Source: Dipteris shenzhenensis
Lineage: Eukaryota; Polypodiophyta; Polypodiopsida; Gleicheniales
Reading direction: 5' to 3' (one strand)
DNA length: 64,000 nucleotides
Assembly: GCA_047967505.1 (NCBI GenBank)
Contig: CM106540.1
Shown here: positions 55,755 to 64,000 of the stretch, piece by piece
Numbering within the stretch: the first letter of the stretch is position 1
Layout: each line of letters begins with the position of its first letter
Position numbers and translations under genes: made by a program
Notes under the pieces: generated by a model
Databases searched by the model: none
The model's input: the letters and a program-made list of their open reading frames with translations, nothing else
What the model was told of the DNA's origin: nothing

Positions 55755-56880
55755 CTGGAGTTGAAGGAGAGTCCCTAGAACCAGTTAGCTCAATAATTTT
55801 TCCCTAGCGGACAAACTATATAGTATGGCTGCGAAAACTGACTGATGGATCATAGTCGTAGAGCCACTAGTTTCCGAGTATGACATCGTACTGAGAAAGA
55901 GGCATGATGTCGAAGTTTAACTTGTCTGTATAATGTTAGATGCAAAAGGACAAGTTTTTGACCCTGGTGTTGCACAAGAAGGTAGTTCCATTAGCGAGTT
56001 CGATTTGATAGTCCATGGGACTAGGACTAGTGGTCAACCAAAGTCTTTCGACCATAGAACTAGCCAGGAAATTATGAGAGCAGGCACTATTGATGAGGAT
56101 AGTGACCGTTGTTCCATGAATCGATTCTTGAATGCAAAGCTATTCGAATGACAAAAAGAAGATTCAGGGCTGCTGGCAAGGATCATGTGGATGGTATTTG
56201 TCATTCGAATAGCTTTGCCTTTCTTGTCTTGTGCTGGGGTAGCATCTTTTGCTTAGGAAGTGCTGGGTTTCCATATTGCAATTTTGCTTAAATCCCTTTG
56301 GACAATCGAACCATCTATGGTCACCAGTGCAGATGGTACGAAGTCCTTTTGTGCTGGAGTTGTTCTTCTTGTCAGAGGCCGCACCTTTGTGTTGGTGATG
56401 ACGGTCATGACTTTGTGAAGAAAAAGAGGCGTGATCCTTTGAGAAGTGCTTGTGTTGGGATCCAGCATATGATTTCTGAGACTTGTTGGGATCTTGAGAC
56501 TATCAACGACCTTTTTTTTTTGAACTTTGAGTTATCTTGAGGGTGAGCACCCTTGGCCATAGTAGAGCATAGTTAGGGGAAACGAAAATGGGGAAACGAG
56601 GAACGAAAGCGGAAACGTTTCGGGATTTCTGGGAGGGCTGAAACGGGAAACGCCACGTCAGCAAGGGAGGGGAGTAGATGATGATGGAGGGCGGAAGCAA
56701 GCTGCATGAGAGAAAGGAGAGGAAAGGAGTGAATGGGGCTGAAGGAGGGCTGGAAAACCTTGAGGATGGAGAGAGTATGAGGCTGAAGGAGTGGAAGGAG
56801 GCCAAAATTGAAAGCAAAAAGAAAAAATGGGGCTGGCGGTGAATTTCGTGTGATTTTGGAGACCTAGCAGCCTGTGTTGT

Positions 56881-57048
56881 CTGAAACAGCATGTTTCAGG
56901 TTTCTGAAACGCGTTTCAGACTGGCCGAAAGGTTTTAGCCAGCCATTTCAGGATCTTGAAACGTTTCAGACCCTGAAATGCATTTCAGGAAATGGGGCTT
57001 CTTTGAAACGGCATTTCAGGCCTGGCTGGGCTCTGAAACACGTTTCAG
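56881..57048. repeat. Cluster of six TGAAAC-type palindromes
   Basis: Palindromes at 56881-56899 (CTGAAACAGCATGTTTCAG), 56904-56919 (CTGAAACGCGTTTCAG), 56957-56968 (TGAAACGTTTCA), 56972-56989 (CCTGAAATGCATTTCAGG), 57004-57018 (TGAAACGGCATTTCA, one imperfect) and 57033-57048 (CTGAAACACGTTTCAG). Further GGAAACG / CGTTTC words occur from 56578 on. The spacing is irregular. Confidence 0.9.
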
Positions 57049-57339
57049 CGTAACTGTGTAGTAGAGTTCTGTGATTTATTAGAACTCTGCTTCCCTGTGT
57101 TTTGAAAATCTGTAATGCGCTCTGCGTAAGCAATAGCGCCAGCAGTGGTGGTGATGTTTGCTTTGAGGACATCAATGCGTAACAAGGGATTTAGGCCTGA
57201 GATGAAAGGCCAAAGCCATCCATGACCAGTTATGGCAATGGGTGCCGCATTGTCCTCTACACAGTTGGCTGCACTTATCCTCATGAAGCTTCCACAAGAG
57301 TATGATATAGTTTCTTGAGCGTTGTGGTGCCAGGTCACG

Positions 57340-57655
57340 AAAAATCAGTTGGATTTTGATGACCTCTTCTCCCTTCTCTCGGAGGCGGAATTTGTTCTAC
57401 TGTCTCAGGGTAAGCTAAAGGTGTCTCATGCTCGTCATCAGGCACTTTCGACAGTGCAGGAGAAAGGATAGAGCCCGTGCTCTAGCTGTGGGAAGAGAGG
57501 GAACCTAGCAAAGGATTGTGGTCTAAGGACAAGGAGGACAAGGGAAAATCCAAAGACGATGACAGGACTTCATCAACAGAGGCAAAAGATGACTGGTCAG
57601 ATGATCCGAGGGCAGCTCTTGCTCATAAAAACCAGACCGTACATGCTTTCTAGCA
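57340..57655 (+). pseudogene. Copia-like gag end with altered zinc knuckle
   Basis: The frame reads FDDLFSLLSEAEFVLLSQGK and a knuckle CSSCGKRGNLAKDC, in which the zinc-binding His is replaced by Asn. One stop lies just before the knuckle. The CGK-x-G context is that of copia gag proteins. No protease or integrase follows in recognisable form. Confidence 0.5.
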
Positions 57656-58092
57656 ATAAGGTATGAGTCCCCCCATGTGCTACAGCCTTGTGGGCAGAAG
57701 AGCGGTGTGAGTACAGTTCCTAAAAAACTAAAATCTGGAAGGTAAGGTAAGCTTTGGAGACAGAGCTATGAATAAGATGTGTTCAAAGTTCATTGCTTGG
57801 TGTAATAGAGACTACGGACAGGATGCATGCCGAGTTCATTGTTCAGGGTTCCTGGACGTGATGTGTTCACCAGGGATATTTGTTCTACAGCTCATCATTC
57901 TTTACTTGGAATTCACTGCACACTGGTAGGGAAAATAAAAGCCAAGCAGATCTCTTTGCTGTTCGTGGTGGCATTGTGTTTCAAGAAACAAGGTTGTTAG
58001 GTGCTCTCTCTGAGGTGATTCCAGTATTTGTGATGCTGGAGGGTACATGGTTGCATCTTCATCAGCTATCTTCACCCTGAGCTGTAGAGAGG

Positions 58093-58310
58093 GTGTTAGA
58101 ATTTATGGCATCCCATGTGGGAGAGTGAGGGCTGCTATGCGGGTGCGCCTGCCCAGAGAGAGGTGTGACCAGGTCAGTCGGATCTGGTCGGGTCAGTCGG
58201 ATGGTCGGTCAGTCACTGCCAGGGCTTCTGTTATAAATAGGGCCCCCTTGCCACACTTGGATTGTTCCATTTCATTGACACACACCATTTGCTAGATTAG
58301 TATTTCCATG
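58093..58310 (+). repeat. LTR candidate with TATA box
   Basis: A purine stretch (TGTAGAGAGGG) is followed by TGTTAGAATTTATGGCATCC at 58093. A strong TATAAATAGG box is at about 58230, with C-rich and CA-rich sequence after it. The right end is uncertain. It may belong to the copia-like fragment to the left. Confidence 0.45.
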
Positions 58311-58720
58311 CTGTTAACGAAGTTAACTTGCCTCTCGCTACATATATGGGAGTCATTTTACGGGGTAAAGACTCATCATAGAACATTCAAATGTTTTACA
58401 TCTCAGTCTGATTTATCTCTAAGCAGAGAAGGCTGTCCATTGAGCAAAACTATGATTTTGAGGAGAATACAGTGGCTGATTCACTCTCTAGAATGTGGGC
58501 ATGCACTTTATCTTCCATAACAAAAATTACCTTGCAAATCCAGCAGCTGCAACTTTACTCCACGACCTACAGGACCCCAACTGTCTTGATCATCCAAATT
58601 ATAAGCTATACAATGGGCTGATATGGTACCATGATAGAATTTTCCTTGTTGAAAATTCAGTGTTTAAGCTGGTGGTGCTGCAGGAGCTGCATTCTTCTCC
58701 CTTAGCTGCAGGAGCTACTG

Positions 58721-59489
58721 GTGCTGCACTCTTCTCCCACAGCTGGTCATACAGGATTGTTCAAGACCTATGAAAGAGTGAAGCTTTGGAAGGGGATTTG
58801 GAAGGATGTCTACAACTATGTGCAGAGCTGCAAGCCCTGTCAGCAGAACAGCGAATCGAACCTCAGCCAAGCTGGTCTACTCCAACATCTACCTGTTCCA
58901 GAGGGGAAATGGACAGATATTTCCATGGATTTTATCATGGGGTTGCCTGTGACTGCTAGAGGTTGGAACAGCATAAATGTTGTTGTTGACAAGGCTGTTC
59001 ATTTTATACCTACCAAAAGTCAATACTCAGCCTCAATGGTTGCCTCACAATTTATGGGAAACGTATCCAACTGCATGGACTGCACAAGGAATTGTTGGTG
59101 ATCGTGATGCCAACTACATGGGACATTCTTGGCAAGAATTGTTCAGATCTATGGGCACACTTCCCACTCCTAGTACAGTTAATCACCCTCAGATAGATGG
59201 CCAGACAAAGAGGGTAAATAGATGGCTGGAAGAGTATCTCAGACATTTCTGTTTTGACCCCCAGACAACTTGGGATAAGTGGCTGCATCTAGCTGAATTC
59301 TCCTATAGCAATACAAAGCATACTTCCATTGGGATGGGTCCATTTGAAGCTATGTACAGATGCAAAGTTCATGTTCCTTCCACAGTTATTGAGAGATCAT
59401 TGACCAATCAGCAACAAGCAAGAGATGATTTGTCCCATATGACTTGCTTTTGTAAAGATAATATGATAAAATCTCAAGCCCGTATGTAA
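58721..59489 (+). pseudogene. Integrase of + strand chromovirus, frameshifted, catalytic Glu changed
   Basis: The first frame (58721-59101) has H-x-G-L-F zinc-region sequence, VQSCKPCQQN, WTDISMDFIMGLPV (first catalytic Asp present) and NVVVDKAVHFIPTKSQY. After a frameshift near 59090, the second frame has VGDRDANYMGHSWQELFRSM (second Asp), then DGQTKRVNRWLEEYLRHF, where the catalytic Glu of Q-T-E-R is Lys, and WDKWLHLAEFSYSNTKH. Just upstream, 58677-58735 contains a small direct duplication (GCTGCAGGAGCT...CTCTTCTCCC) that disrupts the zinc region. Confidence 0.9.
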
Positions 59490-59724
59490 GTTTTTGCAGG
59501 TCAGAACTGCAGGGAACTCTGTTTTGAGGAGGGAGATCATGTGATTCTCAGGCTCCATAACTCCCAATATGCTTCCTTGAAGGAAAACACTATACAAAGC
59601 TTGCTCACAGAGATTATGGCCCTTACAAGGTTCTGAAGAGAGTTGGTGAAGTGGCTTACCAGTTGGAACTGCCCCCATCTTCTAGATCCATAATGTATTC
59701 CATGTTTCACTCTTGAAGTAGTAC

Positions 59725-59940
59725 TTGGGACCTACAGAACAAGTCCTGGAGGATTTGCCTCCCATGGATGAAGAATGGCATATTCAGTACATTCCAGAGA
59801 AAATTATTGGATTTGGAGACCATGCACTCAAAAGTAAATCGTATGTGAAGTACTACATCAATTGGAGAGGTCTTCCAGATGATGAGTCTTCTTGGCAGGC
59901 ATCATCTATTGTGGAGTGGTATCCCTACTTGTTCAGCTGA
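59725..59940 (+). pseudogene. Chromodomain at the end of the + strand chromovirus integrase
   Basis: EKIIGFGDHALKSKSYVKYY, INWRGLPDDESSWQ and VEWYPYLFS match the chromodomain that tethers chromovirus integrases to marked histone tails. Aromatic-cage positions (Y in VKYYINW, W, the SSW block) appear kept. It ends at a TGA at 59938-59940; the frame is separated from the core by stops. Confidence 0.92.
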
Positions 59941-60077
59941 TGCAATATTTTCGAGGCTATAGCATCATCATTTCTGCATGGAGATGATCCGGTTCCATCT
60001 ATTCTTGTCACTGCTTTCCCTCTATGTTCCAATGCCTTCCCAAAATTTGAGGCAAATTTTTTTTGGGGTGGGAAGAA

Positions 60078-60350
60078 CTGTAACAAAGGGGCTAGTTTAG
60101 TTGGCTAGTTAATTGGCTGTTTAGTTAGTGCTATGTAATCTAGGCTATGTAGGAGTTGCCACCTCGCACTTTTGGATATTATCTTACATATACAGTTGTA
60201 AAACAGCCCGCCTTACTTCTATAAATGGTCTAGCTGTCTCATTTGTACGCATCTTATCATCTATTACCATTCAATGAACCAAATTGGATTTGTACAGCAG
60301 AGCTCATTGCTCAAGGTGGGAATTCACTAAGGAATTGACAACTTTTGTCT
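60078..60350 (+). repeat. 3' LTR of + strand chromovirus
   Basis: Begins TGTAACAAAGGGG immediately after the purine tract. It holds a TATAAATGG box near 60221 and CAATGAACC downstream. The right limit is approximate. Confidence 0.6.
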
Positions 60351-60569
60351 TGTGCAGCCCATCACAAGTTTTTGTGGTAGGTCCAGCCCATGAGTTACAT
60401 TCTTCCCAACTGAAATGTACTCTCTGTTTATTTCAGCATTGAATGGAGATGCTCTAATCTAGGCCTCTTGTTAGTAGGGTAATTTCTGCCTGGTCTGGTC
60501 ATCTCTCCTCTAGTATTAGAGATAGATTGGTCTAAGGTTGTCAATTAGACTGAAATAGTCAGAGATAGC

Positions 60570-61640
60570 CTTAGTTAGGGCAGGTTCTGTTGCAATAATG
60601 ATCCCTCTTTCAACAAAGAATCGAGATTACTAGTCAACAAGATCAATGTTGCATTTGCAAATTCTTTGGGCGTTCTGCCAAGGCTTACCCAGAAAAGAAA
60701 AAAGAGGCCAACGAGGAAAAGAAAGAATTTCCCTCCCCCTCGACATGATCCTTCTTTGGCCCCTGTTGCGCCTAGCCAGAGATGGAAGGTAGTCAAAGAT
60801 GGCAGGTTTGCTGTCCTTGCTCCCTCGGATCAAGAGTCCCCTTCTAATGCTCATCTTTTGCCTTCTCAAACTCTTGATCAGCCTCTCTCCTTCAGCTCAG
60901 CAAGTGCTTTCTTGTGATGGAGGACCGGCACTCATGTAGTCAAATCCTTAGACAATGCTACTAGAATGGAGGCATCATTTTCTACTTTGGTGCCCCAAAG
61001 TACAAGCTTGGGATTTTGAGGACTCCAACTCCTTTTCAGCTCATGCAGGGTAATGCTTTTATTCCTCTAGCTGATTGTCGGAAATACTCCAGCTCAAGGA
61101 GAGCATTGACTCCCACTAGCACGAGACAGCGAGGTCTTCCTTTCTTCAATGAACGCCCAGCTCCAAGGAGAGGTTCAGAGAATCACTAGATCTGAGAAGC
61201 AGTTCTAGGCTTCTTCCTCCTGCCAATGAGGATTGTTAATTAACATTCAAGGCCTTGGTGGTGTTCCACATTGCCATCAAAGACAGTTGATTCGTAATCG
61301 GTGCATGGGGTCTCAAGGGGATGATTGATATTCTTTTTCTTCAAGAACATAAACTGGATTTTAGAGATTGCAGTAAGTTAGGTAAGCTGCTTTCGTACTT
61401 TTCGGTCTGTTGCACTTGGCACCAAGGGAGGGACTTGCGTTTCAGCTTTAGCCACCATTCTCTCCCTTGTGCTATCATCATTCCATCTATTGGTTGGTGG
61501 ATTATTTTGTTGATAGAAGGATGTAAGATTGGCTTTCTCAAGGTCTATGCTCCCAATGATAGGGAAAAAGAGTTCTTTTGGAGCTACTCTCTTGGGTCCC
61601 TATTACTGATTCCTGGGTAATTGGAGGTGACTGATGGCAT
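60570..61640 (+). mobile_element. LINE fragment: ORF1 end and start of the endonuclease
   Basis: Around 60640 the frame reads CCICKFFGRSAKAYPEKKKE, a degraded zinc knuckle (Gly-x-Ser where Gly-His is usual, last Cys lost), then a Lys/Pro-rich tail. From 61235 the endonuclease opens with LINIQGLGGVP, DILFLQEHKLDF and IGFLKVYAPNDREKEFFW, all N-terminal AP-endonuclease blocks. It stops at 61620, just before where the G-D-F-N motif would be. Confidence 0.8.
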
Positions 61641-62130
61641 TCGCTCTCTTGAGAGAGCTTCCTAGGATGCATTCCTTTTTCAGTGGGAGGTGGAAGCCTA
61701 GAACTGGCTTGAGGGAGGTGGAAATAGCTTGTGACCAGGCCAAGGGGGGAGAAACGCCACCCTGTAGGTCCCAGGAGGATGCGATATCGTGGCCTCCCAA
61801 TCGCATTCTCCTGGGAGGCTCCTACTGCCAATTGTATTATGGCTATAACTTGGGGAGGGGGAGAGAAGAAAACCTGTAAGCAAAAGCTCATGGGCTGTAC
61901 CAGCAGGCTGGAAGGATGAGAATAGGGAGGATGGAGCAGAAGAGCAGGCCAGAGGGCTAGGGCAGAGAGGGCAAGGGCAGATGGATTCATGAGGAGGCAA
62001 TCAATAGAGCGAGCGAGAAAAGCGAGCTGGCCCAAAAAAACGAGCGATTTTTTCCACAATTCCCTTGTAGAGTAGTCAAAATATCTTTGTGGAATCCTCT
62101 ATTTGGGAAGAATCTCCAAAATGAAAGTTA
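61641..62130. other. Intergenic, no recognised gene
   Basis: Overlapping ORFs in several frames on both strands at 61540-62060 are mutually exclusive and lack motifs. Confidence 0.4.
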
Positions 62131-62264
62131 CTTTTTTTTTATAAAAACCATGCCGACTTATATATTAGAGCTGAAGAGGATGGTGATCAACCCGACGTGC
62201 CCCTTGTGTGTTCACGGGCCGTAAAATCTACACGGCGTCTATTCCTACACTGTCTAGCTTCAAG
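62131..62264 (-). mobile_element. SINE-like insertion with 19-bp target duplication
   Basis: Flanked by a perfect direct repeat ATCTCCAAAATGAAAGTTA (62112-62130 and 62265-62283). The + strand begins with a T run (62132-62140), so the insert is a minus-strand sequence with a poly(A) tail. On the minus strand the 134-bp body has CGGGTTGATCACC, which resembles a Pol III B box, and GCTAGACAGTG, a weak A box. It has no coding capacity. It could be a tRNA-derived SINE, or the end of an unrecognised LINE. Confidence 0.8.
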
Positions 62265-62535
62265 ATCTCCAAAATGAAAGTTAACTTACTATGCTAATAT
62301 TTGGATACAATAACTATACTACATTAAAACTTTTAGTCCACCTTAACTTTTTAATTGAAGCCACTATAACATTCTGCAACTCTAACACGTGGGTTTAGTA
62401 ATTGAAAGGAACCAAAGTGACACTTCAAATATTTGGATTTCTTCTCTATTACAATGATTCGGGTCTTATTATCACAAGTATTACTAGAATCAAAACATCC
62501 ATAGTGATAGGAAATTAATACTTAGCAACATTAAA

Positions 62536-62680
62536 ATCACTTCACCTATATGCAGAGAAACCCAAGTTTCAATTGAAAGCATAGGTTTGCATAATACGTA
62601 GAGTATATCACTTCACCCATATGTGGGGAAACCCAAGTGTCATTTGAAAGCATCGGATTGCATAATACATAAAGCAATAG
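62536..62680. repeat. Tandem duplication, 72-bp unit
   Basis: Two copies, starting at about 62536 and 62608, of ATCACTTCACC(T/C)ATATG then GAAACCCAAGT and TTGCATAATAC. A third fragment, CGCTTCACCCATATGTG, follows at 62706. Confidence 0.85.
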
Positions 62681-63477
62681 TACCACATTAGGAGTGCATT
62701 GATATCGCTTCACCCATATGTGCATGCATACTAGATGTAACATGGAATCTATCAACCACACATAGATAAACACATAAAAAAGAATGAATGTAGCATTACA
62801 AGATAGCATTCATGGATTTGTAGTATACCTTAAGAGCTATATCATGGTCTTTGCAATATCCATGTGGAAGATGAATAACTACATGTCTGACAACTTCCAA
62901 GGCTTGAACAAATGCAACACACTCCATCCAAGCAATACAGTGTTCCACAATCAAATGATATTGTATTAAACGAGAATAATGGGAATAGAAGACATATAAT
63001 ATCAATAGTGGTAGTTAACCTTACCTGCCATAAATAATATAAAGAAGTTGCAAGCCCGTGATGCACATGGTCCTCTAACAAGATGTTCTAAATTGGGTGG
63101 GTCTTGTCTCGTCAATTGGGAATCTAGTGGGAAAATCACAACAATATAAAATCCGCATTGCATTTAACCTTATTACACAACCTTATGTGGTCTCACTCAA
63201 CCACAATCATGAAAAACTCATGCAAAATAGTATACTTATCATTATTCTTAGACTGAGTAAAGTCCATGCCCATAGTAATGTTATCACCACCATATAAGAA
63301 AATAAAGGAGTGATACCACGAGCCAATGTACTATCTAACGACATGTGCTTTTTAGAAGACATGATCTTGTACTAACTTTGAGACAAATTGTGAACATATA
63401 TGAAAAAATTATATCAAACACAACCAAAGAAAGCTCTAAAACACCAATAGCAAACACAAAAAATAACCTATTCCTTA
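62681..63477. other. Intergenic, no recognised gene
   Basis: AT-rich, short motif-free ORFs only. Confidence 0.4.
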
Positions 63478-63645
63478 CCTGCATGCTCCATGAGATCCTT
63501 ATCTTGCCTAGGTGGACTATATGGCTCCTCATCTAAATAGACAAGAAAGAATAACATTAGTACACTATGTCAAACCCTGCATGTTGCATGTGATCCTTAT
63601 CTTGCCTAGGTGGACTGTATGGTTCCTCATCTAGATAGACAAGAA
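63478..63645 (-). repeat. Duplicated exon-like unit, 98-bp offset
   Basis: On the minus strand each copy reads CTTGTCTATxTAG (acceptor-like), then an open exon encoding DEEPYSPPRQDKD and ending in GCATGCAG. The lower copy is followed by a GTAAGG donor near 63475; the upper copy continues GGTTTGAC. Copies differ at a few bases (LMEHA versus HMQHA). The host gene is not identified. Confidence 0.6.
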
Positions 63646-63649
63646 ATTC

Positions 63650-64000
63650 TTCTTGAGAGGCATTCCTCCAAGTCAATCCCTTCTTTCTTTGGTTCTTTTT
63701 TGCTATCCTTTATGACCCCTATGTGGTCATTCTCTAGTCTTTCAGCCTTCAGGACTTCTTGGTCTTTGAAGCAACCAATGCTCTAGAAGGAACTCTTTAG
63801 TTTGCTCTAAGGATTAAAGTATCACCTTCAAAACTTCTCTACGGATCAATGGATTGATTTTATAGAGATACTTCTATAGAGTAATAAGTAAGATCCTATT
63901 GAAATTCTATTTTCTTTAGACATTTCGATCAAACACTTCTCCACATAGTACTTCTCTACTATGGTAGTGTGCACCTTGACTAAGAAGGTTACCTGTATTG
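63650..64000 (-). other. Possible coding remnant of unknown type
   Basis: The minus strand near 63650-63780 is open with a Lys/Glu-rich reading (KDQEVLKAERLENDH, KKEPKKEGIDLEE) and lies directly upstream of the duplicated exon. It may be an earlier exon of the same gene. The window ends before this can be judged. Confidence 0.3.

Larger units (their letters stand above)
52260..56520 (-). mobile_element. Ty3/gypsy chromovirus, decayed, minus strand
   Basis: Reading from 56520 down: a gag zinc-knuckle remnant near 56290-56340 (CTGDHRWFDC), the protease region, RT (55754-54600), RNase H (54608-54250), integrase with many stops (54250-53190), the integrase C-terminal GPF region and a chromodomain relic near 52905-52760 (ERILDH, TEFLVLW, SDTTWQ). 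A purine tract reads GAGTGGAAGGGGA on the minus strand at 52686-52698, followed by the 3' LTR to about 52260 with a TATATAAG box near 52415. The chromodomain places it among chromoviruses. Numerous stops and frameshifts are present. Confidence 0.88.
58340..60350 (+). mobile_element. Chromovirus (Ty3/gypsy) 3' half, + strand
   Basis: In order: an RNase H relic (VKTHHRTFKCF, then DFEENTVADSLSRM), integrase zinc region, core, C-terminal segment, a complete chromodomain, a purine tract (GGGGTGGGAAGAAC, ending 60077) and an LTR starting TGTAACAAAGGGG with TATAAATGG near 60221. Two or three frameshifts interrupt it. RT and gag are gone; the left limit is near the LTR candidate at 58.1-58.3 kb. Confidence 0.9.

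Noticed and set aside
62131-62264. A tRNA gene on the minus strand
   Set aside because: Only B-box-like and weak A-box-like words; no cloverleaf could be drawn, and the poly(A) tail with target duplication shows an inserted retrocopy.

Overview
This is nuclear DNA of a land plant. The decisive marker is one intron-rich MADS-box gene of the MIKC* class (21.8-26.9 kb, + strand), together with chromodomain-bearing Ty3/gypsy elements, Ty1/copia fragments and plant-type LINE fragments. The long intergenic stretches and dense transposon decay suit a large genome. MIKC* genes occur in mosses, lycophytes, ferns and seed plants, so the class alone does not place the species; a fern or lycophyte is my guess, not a demonstration.

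Layout. 1-8.5 kb: most of a GC-rich Ty3/gypsy retrotransposon (gag, protease, RT-RNase H, integrase fused to a long 3' domain), cut at the left edge. 8.5-11.2 kb: unrecognised DNA plus a LINE 3' end. 11.2-15.2 kb: eleven copies of a small hairpin repeat with conserved arms and variable loops, surrounding a broken histone H3-fold gene (minus strand) that looks centromeric (CENH3-like). 15.2-21.3 kb: tandem duplications, purine-rich sequence and long stretches in which I recognise nothing. 21.8-26.9 kb: the MADS-box gene, with an 11-exon model joined in phase. 27.7-29.3 kb: exons of an unknown gene on the minus strand, followed directly by a truncated copia element (29.4-31.3 kb). 31.9-34.3 kb: LINE ORF1 and copia remnants. 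35.7-36.4 kb: a degenerate minisatellite. 38.2-39.7 kb: a transposase-like ORF broken by one stop. 41.6-42.0 and 49.1-49.6 kb: arrays sharing the TTTCCTAG word on either side of a second, fuller copy of the unknown gene (45.5-48.8 kb, + strand, 14 exons). 49.8-50.8 kb: foldback elements. 44.0-45.3, 50.9-51.5 and 60.6-61.6 kb: LINE pieces. 52.3-56.5 kb: a decayed minus-strand chromovirus carrying a 215-bp LINE 3' end with a perfect target duplication. 57.3-60.4 kb: copia-like and chromovirus pieces on the + strand. 62.1-62.3 kb: a SINE-like insertion with a 19-bp target duplication. 63.5-63.65 kb: a duplicated minus-strand exon.

How the parts relate. Only the MADS gene looks like an intact host gene. 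The transposon proteins are nearly all disabled by stops, frameshifts or lost catalytic residues. The items I would follow up first are the hairpin family at 11-15 kb, the CENH3-like pseudogene inside it, and the two-copy multi-exon gene family at 27.7 and 45.5 kb, which may be the accessory gene of a DNA transposon. All gene models are read by eye; splice sites and boundaries are predictions.
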